Source: Hyphomicrobiaceae bacterium
GTDB taxonomy: Bacteria; Pseudomonadota; Alphaproteobacteria; Rhizobiales; Aestuariivirgaceae
Reading direction: 5' to 3'
Assembly: GCA_900298995.1 (NCBI GenBank)
Contig: OMIC01000012.1
Location: forward strand, 1-49,782
Length of the DNA: 49,782 bases
Position 1 is the first letter of the stretch; every line of letters begins with the position of its first letter. Made by a program: the position numbers and the translations under genes. The notes beneath the pieces were generated by a model. The model was not told where the DNA came from. It searched no databases and saw only the letters and a list, made by a program, of their open reading frames with translations. Shown here one piece after another: positions 45,257-49,782 of this stretch.

Positions 45257-46318
45257 ATGAACTTGTTCATGTACCAGCTGCACCGGGGTGTCGTGGGAGA
45301 AGTCGACAGCGTTATCGAATTTCGTAAGGTTACCAAGCGCTTCGGCGATGTCGTCGCGGTGGCTGACAATGATTTGGCGGTCATGCCCGGCGAATTCCTG
45401 TCGATCCTGGGGCCCTCCGGCTGCGGCAAGACTACGTCGCTCCGAATGATGGCGGGGTTCGAACAGCCAACCAGCGGCGAGGTCTTCATTCGGGGAGCAA
45501 ATGTGACCGGGGTTCCGGCCTATCGCCGACCGGTGAACATGGTGTTCCAGCACTACGCGCTCTTTCCGCACCTCGCAGTATCTGCAAACGTCTCCTACGG
45601 CTTGCGCCAGCGCAGTCCGAAACCCGCAGCGGCCGAGATCGCGCGGGCGGTCGATGAGGCCCTCGCCATGGTCAGGCTGTCCGGCTACGGCCAGCGCCGC
45701 ATCCACGAGCTTTCCGGCGGACAGCAGCAGCGTGTGGCGCTGGCCCGTGCCCTCATCAATCGTCCGGCGGTGCTGCTTCTCGACGAACCGTTGGCGGCTC
45801 TCGACCGGAAACTGCGCCGCGACATGCAGATCGAGTTGCAGAATCTTCAGCGCGACGTCGGAATCACCTTTCTGCTCGTCACTCATGACCAGGAAGAGGC
45901 CCTCTCCATGTCTGACCGCGTCTGCGTGATGCGCGAGGGCCGCATCGTGCAGACGGGCAGCCCGCGTGAACTCTACGACCGCCCGGTCAGCCGGTATGTG
46001 GCAGACTTCGTCGGCAAGACCAATTTCTTCAAGGGACCTTCCGCAGGCGAGGTGCTGAGCATCCGTCCCGAATTGATCGATATTGCAGCCAGCGAAGCCG
46101 AATTGCCGGCGGGTGTCTCTGCCAGGTTCTCCGTAAAGGTGCTGAACCGGATCTTTCTCGGCGAGCACACGGAATATGTTGTCGCCCATGCCAGGCTCGG
46201 TGAGTTCATGGTGATGGCCCCGCGCAAGACCGAGCGCCACGCGGGGCTCTATGAGATCGGCGAAATGATTGCGGCCGGCTGGCGCCCGGAAGCGGAACGA
46301 ATCCTGCCCAATGACTGA
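45257..46318 (+). CDS. Polyamine-type ABC transporter ATP-binding protein (PotA-like)
   Basis: 353 residues. ATPase of a spermidine/putrescine-type importer. Walker [16 protein letters not shown]-loop [11 protein letters not shown], signature [15 protein letters not shown], Walker [22 protein letters not shown]-loop [18 protein letters not shown]-type C-terminal domain follows residue 240 or so. The start is uncertain: ATG 45257 has only a weak upstream site, and TTGACA at 45236-45241 could be a promoter element that would favour a later start (GTG 45293). First gene of the operon. Confidence 0.9.
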   Translation: MNLFMYQLHRGVVGEVDSVIEFRKVTKRFGDVVAVADNDLAVMPGEFLSILGPSGCGKTTSLRMMAGFEQPTSGEVFIRGANVTGVPAYRRPVNMVFQHYALFPHLAVSANVSYGLRQRSPKPAAAEIARAVDEALAMVRLSGYGQRRIHELSGGQQQRVALARALINRPAVLLLDEPLAALDRKLRRDMQIELQNLQRDVGITFLLVTHDQEEALSMSDRVCVMREGRIVQTGSPRELYDRPVSRYVADFVGKTNFFKGPSAGEVLSIRPELIDIAASEAELPAGVSARFSVKVLNRIFLGEHTEYVVAHARLGEFMVMAPRKTERHAGLYEIGEMIAAGWRPEAERILPND

Positions 46319-46342
46319 ACCAAACCACAAGGGAGAACGACC

Positions 46343-47494
46343 ATGACCAAGCAACCAGATTTCATACCGACTTCGAAGTTCCTTGATGAACTCCGGCGCT
46401 ACCAGAAGGGCAGCGTCAGCCGCCGTCACTTCCTGGGCGTTACCGGCCTCGGGATGGCCGCAGCCGTGCTGGGCGGCGCGGTGCCGGGCCTGCGTCCGCG
46501 CAAGGCCTATGCCGGGCTTTCGGGCACACTCAATTTCACCACCTGGCCCAGCTATTTCGCTCAGGAGAACCTCGATAACTTCACCAAGAACACCGGCGTC
46601 AAGATCAACGTCGCGGTGTTCGGTTCCAACGAGGAGATGCTGGCCAAGCTGCAGGCTGGTTCCACTGGCTGGGACGTGTTCGTGCCCACCAACTATGCGA
46701 TCTCGACCTACAAGGACCTGAACCTGATCCAGCCGATCGACCTCGCGCGGCTTCCCAACTATGACCCCGCCACGCAGGAGCAGCGTTTCACCGCCGAGGG
46801 CATCATCGACGGACAGGTGTGGGCGGTGCCGAAGGACTGGGGCACCACGGGCTACACCTACAATTCCAAGGCGATGAGCCAGAAACCCACAACTTGGAAG
46901 GAATTCTGGGACCTGACCCGCAACGAGGCGACTGGCCGCGTGATGGTGCATGATTACCAGCTCACCACCATCGGCAATGCGCTCAAGTATTTCGGCTACT
47001 CCTTCAACTCCAACGACCCGAAGGAACTGGGTGAGGCCGAGAAGTTGCTGATTGAGGCCAAGCCGCATCTCTTCGGCATCAACTCCGACTACAAGCCCTC
47101 ACTCATCGCGGGTGACGCCTGGATGAGCGTGTGCTGGACGGGTGATGCCGTGCAGTTGCAGCGTGACATGCCGGAGTTCGTCTATGTGCTGGCCAAGGAG
47201 GGTGGCGAAATCTGGAGCGATTTCTATGCCATCACCAAGGACGCGCCCAACCCGGATGCCGCCTATGCCTTCATCGACTACATCCTGACGCCGCAGATCA
47301 ACGCGGTCGAGGTGCAGGCGCATGGCTATCCCTCGCCGGATTCCCGCACCAATAAGCTGGTGCCGAAGGAGATGCTGGACAACCCGGTGCTATATCCGGC
47401 CGCGGAGGCGCTGTCGCCGCTCGAGTTCGGAGCGGCCGCCACGCTCACCAATCCGCTGCGCGCGGAGATCATGGCCCGCTTCAAGGCAGCGTGA
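46343..47494 (+). CDS. Polyamine-type ABC transporter substrate-binding protein (PotD-like)
   Basis: 383 residues. The N-terminus has a twin-arginine signal ([20 protein letters not shown]), so it is probably exported folded. The mature domain starts [20 protein letters not shown], a PotD/PotF-like opening, with [20 protein letters not shown] as the typical hinge. GGGAGAA precedes the ATG. Follows the ATPase by 24 nt. Substrate (putrescine, spermidine or a related cation) cannot be told. Confidence 0.9.
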   Translation: MTKQPDFIPTSKFLDELRRYQKGSVSRRHFLGVTGLGMAAAVLGGAVPGLRPRKAYAGLSGTLNFTTWPSYFAQENLDNFTKNTGVKINVAVFGSNEEMLAKLQAGSTGWDVFVPTNYAISTYKDLNLIQPIDLARLPNYDPATQEQRFTAEGIIDGQVWAVPKDWGTTGYTYNSKAMSQKPTTWKEFWDLTRNEATGRVMVHDYQLTTIGNALKYFGYSFNSNDPKELGEAEKLLIEAKPHLFGINSDYKPSLIAGDAWMSVCWTGDAVQLQRDMPEFVYVLAKEGGEIWSDFYAITKDAPNPDAAYAFIDYILTPQINAVEVQAHGYPSPDSRTNKLVPKEMLDNPVLYPAAEALSPLEFGAAATLTNPLRAEIMARFKAA

Positions 47495-47510
47495 TGAGTG
47501 CCGGCCGATA

Positions 47511-47584
47511 CCGTCATGCCAGCGGAAGCTGGCATCCCGCTCTTGAGAGGAAGAGCAGGACCCCGGCTTTCGCCGGGGTGACGG
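47511..47584. repeat. 74-bp triple-hairpin palindromic element between binding protein and permease genes
   Basis: Bounded by CCGTCA (47511) and TGACGG (47579-47584). Inside are three perfect hairpins: GCCAGC-GGAA-GCTGGC, GCTCTT-GAGAGG-AAGAGC and CCCCGGC-TTTC-GCCGGGG. It resembles the dispersed intergenic palindromic repeats common in proteobacteria (CCGTCAT...ATGACGG type). In this position it may protect the upstream mRNA and let the binding protein be made in excess of the permeases. Confidence 0.8.
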
Positions 47585-47600
47585 CATTGGGGGTGAGGGA

Positions 47601-48464
47601 TTGACCCGCTCCGCAGGCCGCCCGCAGATCCTCACGGCGGCGCTTCTGGCGCCGGCGGTGCTGCTGTTTGCCGTCATGCTGCTGGCGCCGCTGCTGGTGA
47701 TTGTCGTGTTCGCCTTCGGCGAGCGCGCGCCGGCGGGCGGCTATGCGGCGGCCTTCACGTTCGACAATTTCCTGAACCTTCCTGCCCGCGGAAAGGCCTT
47801 CATCAACACCCTGACGCTGGCACCCATCGGAACGCTGCTCACCGCCGTGATCGCCTTTCCGGTGGCCTATTTCCTCGCGCTGCGCTGTGATCCGAAATGG
47901 CGGGTGACGCTGCTCGTGCTGGTCATGGCGCCGTTCTGGACGAGCCAGCTTCTGCGCTATTACGCCTGGATCATGCTGCTCGGCGCCAAGGGTGTGCCGG
48001 CCTGGCTCTCTTACCTGGGCTTTCCCGATATCCGGATCATCAACACGCCCTGGGCCGTGCTGATTGGCGCGGTCTACGGATACCTGCCGCTGATGGTGCC
48101 GCCGATCTATGTTTCGCTCGAAAAACTCGACAAGCGTCTTCTCGAGGCCTCGTCTGATCTCGGCGCCACGCCGCTGCGCAGTTTCCTGCAGGTGACGCTG
48201 CCGCTGGCGTTGCCCGGCGTGGCCACTGGCGCGATGCTGGTGTTCATTCTTCTCATGGGCGACTACATCCTTCCGCAATATCTGGGCGGAGGGAAGGTGT
48301 TCTTCATCGGCAATGCCCTGGTTGATCTGTTCCTGCAATCGCGGAACTGGCCCTACGGGGCGGCCGTATCGCTGGCGCTCGTCGCCATCATGTTCGTGAC
48401 CATCCTTGTCTACATGCGCTTCGTGCTTGGTGGCAGCGGCCAGCGCCGCGTTGCCCTGGTCTAG
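47601..48464 (+). CDS. Polyamine-type ABC transporter permease (PotB-like)
   Basis: 287 residues beginning at TTG (47601) with GGTGAGGG immediately upstream. Six predicted helices (first LLAPAVLLFAVMLLAPLLVI); EAA loop LEASSDLGATPLRSFLQVTL. Pairs with the next permease. The 3-nt gap to it implies coupled translation. Confidence 0.88.
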   Translation: MTRSAGRPQILTAALLAPAVLLFAVMLLAPLLVIVVFAFGERAPAGGYAAAFTFDNFLNLPARGKAFINTLTLAPIGTLLTAVIAFPVAYFLALRCDPKWRVTLLVLVMAPFWTSQLLRYYAWIMLLGAKGVPAWLSYLGFPDIRIINTPWAVLIGAVYGYLPLMVPPIYVSLEKLDKRLLEASSDLGATPLRSFLQVTLPLALPGVATGAMLVFILLMGDYILPQYLGGGKVFFIGNALVDLFLQSRNWPYGAAVSLALVAIMFVTILVYMRFVLGGSGQRRVALV

Positions 48465-48467
48465 CCG

Positions 48468-49259
48468 ATGCGCCTCTATGTCATGCTCATCTATGTCTTC
48501 CTCTATGCGCCCATCGGCTTCATTGTCGGGGGCAGCTTCAATTCCGGCAAGCAGGCCATGGTCTGGCAGGGGTTCTCGCTCGACTGGTATGGCAAGGCCT
48601 TCTCCAATCCGTTGATCATGGAGGCACTGACCACGAGCCTCTACATTGCGCTCGTCAACGCCGTGCTCTCGGCCATCATCGGCACGCTGACTGCGCTCGG
48701 TCTCCAACGGGTGGGCGGCTGGACGCGTGCCGGTTTTGATGCGTTGATCTACATCGCCATCATGGTGCCGGGAATCGTGATTGGCATATCGACACTCATC
48801 GCCTTCGTGACTGTCTTCGACGCCGTCAACCCGCTGTTGAGCGTTCGTCTGGAAATGGGCGCATGGGCTGTGATTGCCGCCCATGTGCTGTTCAATACTG
48901 CAGTCGTCGCGCTTCTTGTGCGCGCCAGGCTTCAGGGCATGGACCGCAGCCTGGTTGAGGCGTCCGAAGATCTCTACGCAACGCCCTTCGGGACCTTCCG
49001 GCAGGTGGTTCTGCCGTTGCTGGCGCCCTCGATTCTGGCGGGTTTCCTGCTCGCCTTCACATTTTCCTTTGAGGATTTCATCATCGCCTATTTCGTGGCG
49101 GGGCCTGATGTGACGCTGCCCATCTACATTTTTTCGTCGATCCGCCGTGGTGTCACGCCGGAAATCAACGCCGTTGGTTCTGTCGTGGTGCTCTCGTCAT
49201 TCATACTGCTGATCGCGGCGCAGCTGATCTTGCGGCGCTCCGGGCGGCCGGCAGGCTAG
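48468..49259 (+). CDS. Polyamine-type ABC transporter permease (PotC-like)
   Basis: 263 residues, six predicted helices (MRLYVMLIYVFLYAPIGFIV first); EAA loop VEASEDLYATPFGTFRQVVL. FSFEDFIIAYFVAGPDVTLP is typical of PotC/YdcV proteins. Last gene of the importer operon; its 3' end overlaps the convergent carboxypeptidase gene by 4 nt. Confidence 0.9.
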   Translation: MRLYVMLIYVFLYAPIGFIVGGSFNSGKQAMVWQGFSLDWYGKAFSNPLIMEALTTSLYIALVNAVLSAIIGTLTALGLQRVGGWTRAGFDALIYIAIMVPGIVIGISTLIAFVTVFDAVNPLLSVRLEMGAWAVIAAHVLFNTAVVALLVRARLQGMDRSLVEASEDLYATPFGTFRQVVLPLLAPSILAGFLLAFTFSFEDFIIAYFVAGPDVTLPIYIFSSIRRGVTPEINAVGSVVVLSSFILLIAAQLILRRSGRPAG

Positions 49260-49782
49260 ATGAGATAGCGGCGCTTCAGGTGCTCTTCGAAATGCCTGGC
49301 ATTGAGCGGCTCGCCGGTTGCATGGATCATGATCTCCGGCGTCGAGAGGCGCGAGGCCTGTGACCAGATGTGATGTTTGCGCCAGGCGTTGATCGCTGCG
49401 AATTCGCCCCGCGCGATCTGCTCGGCAGCATCCGGAATGTGGCGTTCCACGGCCGCCCACTGCTGGGCAGCCATCATCGCACCCAATGTATAGCTCGGGA
49501 AATAGCCGAAGGCGCCGGAGGGCCAGTGTACGTCCTGCATCGGTCCGTCGCGGTAGTTTCCAGCGGTCGAGAGCCCCAGGTAGTCGCGCATCTTGGTGTC
49601 CCAGGCGTCGGGCACATCGCGGGCCTCGAGCTTGCCCGCGATCAGATCCTGTTCGAGTTCGTAACGCAGGATCACATGCAGCGGATAGGTGGCCTCGTCG
49701 GCGTCGACCCTGATGAACCCCGGCTGCACGCGGTGCACATGTGCCAGCATGTCCGCCGTTTCAAGATCGGGCTCGAGACCCA
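49256..49782 (-). CDS. Carboxypeptidase Taq (M32 family), C-terminal part only
   Basis: The frame is open to the window edge, so the N-terminal part, including the HExxH zinc site, lies outside. The 174 visible codons include EATYPLHVILRYELEQDLI, GPMQDVHWPSGAFGYFPSYT and LGAMMAAQQW, all conserved in M32 carboxypeptidases. Metal-dependent removal of C-terminal residues in the cytosol is the family role. Confidence 0.9.
   Translation of the reverse strand, partial: GLEPDLETADMLAHVHRVQPGFIRVDADEATYPLHVILRYELEQDLIAGKLEARDVPDAWDTKMRDYLGLSTAGNYRDGPMQDVHWPSGAFGYFPSYTLGAMMAAQQWAAVERHIPDAAEQIARGEFAAINAWRKHHIWSQASRLSTPEIMIHATGEPLNARHFEEHLKRRYLI

Noticed and set aside
44990-47068. Open frame extending rpsF upstream to more than 800 codons
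   Set aside because: The extension is antisense to the PotA- and PotD-like genes; the S6 start at 44989 fits the family.

Overview
This window reads as a chromosomal stretch from an alphaproteobacterium, most probably of the Hyphomicrobiales (Rhizobiales). The evidence is the high G+C, the blocks guaB-MAPEG-rsmB...guaA, rpsF-rpsR-rplI...dnaB-alr and radA-cvpA-purF, the alphaproteobacterial S6, S18 and L9 proteins, and the density of ABC importers. No species can be named from the sequence alone. Almost all of it is ordinary core genome. The only clearly mobile part is at the left end.

Left end (1-4900). A secreted head-repeat protein with a peptidase-S74 autoprocessing tail lies on the minus strand. 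Behind it is a second, cut-down paralogue, and immediately upstream of that an IS21-family element whose istA carries an in-frame amber codon. A tRNA-Gln(CTG) gene follows. Next (4930-9594) come a HerA-type ATPase and a histidine kinase without a sensor domain, 3 nt apart on the minus strand. Divergent from them are a Ppx/GppA phosphatase and rlmE, which overlap.

9588-13699 holds a complete sulfate importer (cysP/sbp-cysT-cysW-cysA), preceded on the same strand by an Rrf2-type regulator gene. Symmetric sites lie between the two. 13837-22638 carries GMP synthesis (guaB, guaA) interleaved with a MAPEG protein, rsmB, a divergent mntR/mntH pair with two palindromes between them, a small secreted protein, a di-haem cytochrome c and a small membrane protein. 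22790-28086 is more accessory: two ABC permeases resembling the glycerol permeases GlpP/GlpQ without their ATPases or binding protein, two minus-strand genes of unknown function, two overlapping nnrU-like genes, panB and a 44-codon membrane protein.

28161-30474 is a tightly overlapping yfgM-like/lipoprotein/der operon, with a short lipoprotein where bamB is found in many relatives. 30483-43607 is a long minus-strand run: cfa, dnaB, alr, mlaE, mlaF, an amidohydrolase, an EamA transporter, radA, cvpA, purF and an SDR enzyme. 43735-45207 is the rpsF-rpsR-rplI operon with a clear terminator, a candidate promoter and a leader of about 180 nt. 45257-49259 is a polyamine-type ABC importer in the order ATPase, binding protein, permease, permease, with a 74-bp triple-hairpin element between binding protein and permeases. 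The window ends inside an M32 carboxypeptidase gene.

Genes are closely packed with many ATGA-type overlaps. No gene-free stretch exceeds about 300 bases. I saw no CRISPR array, prophage, plasmid origin or toxin-antitoxin pair. The most unusual items are the S74/head-repeat pair beside the broken IS21, the short lipoprotein in the bamB position, the orphan permease pair, and the regulatory palindromes at mntR/mntH and the sulfate operon. None amounts to a demonstrated new system.
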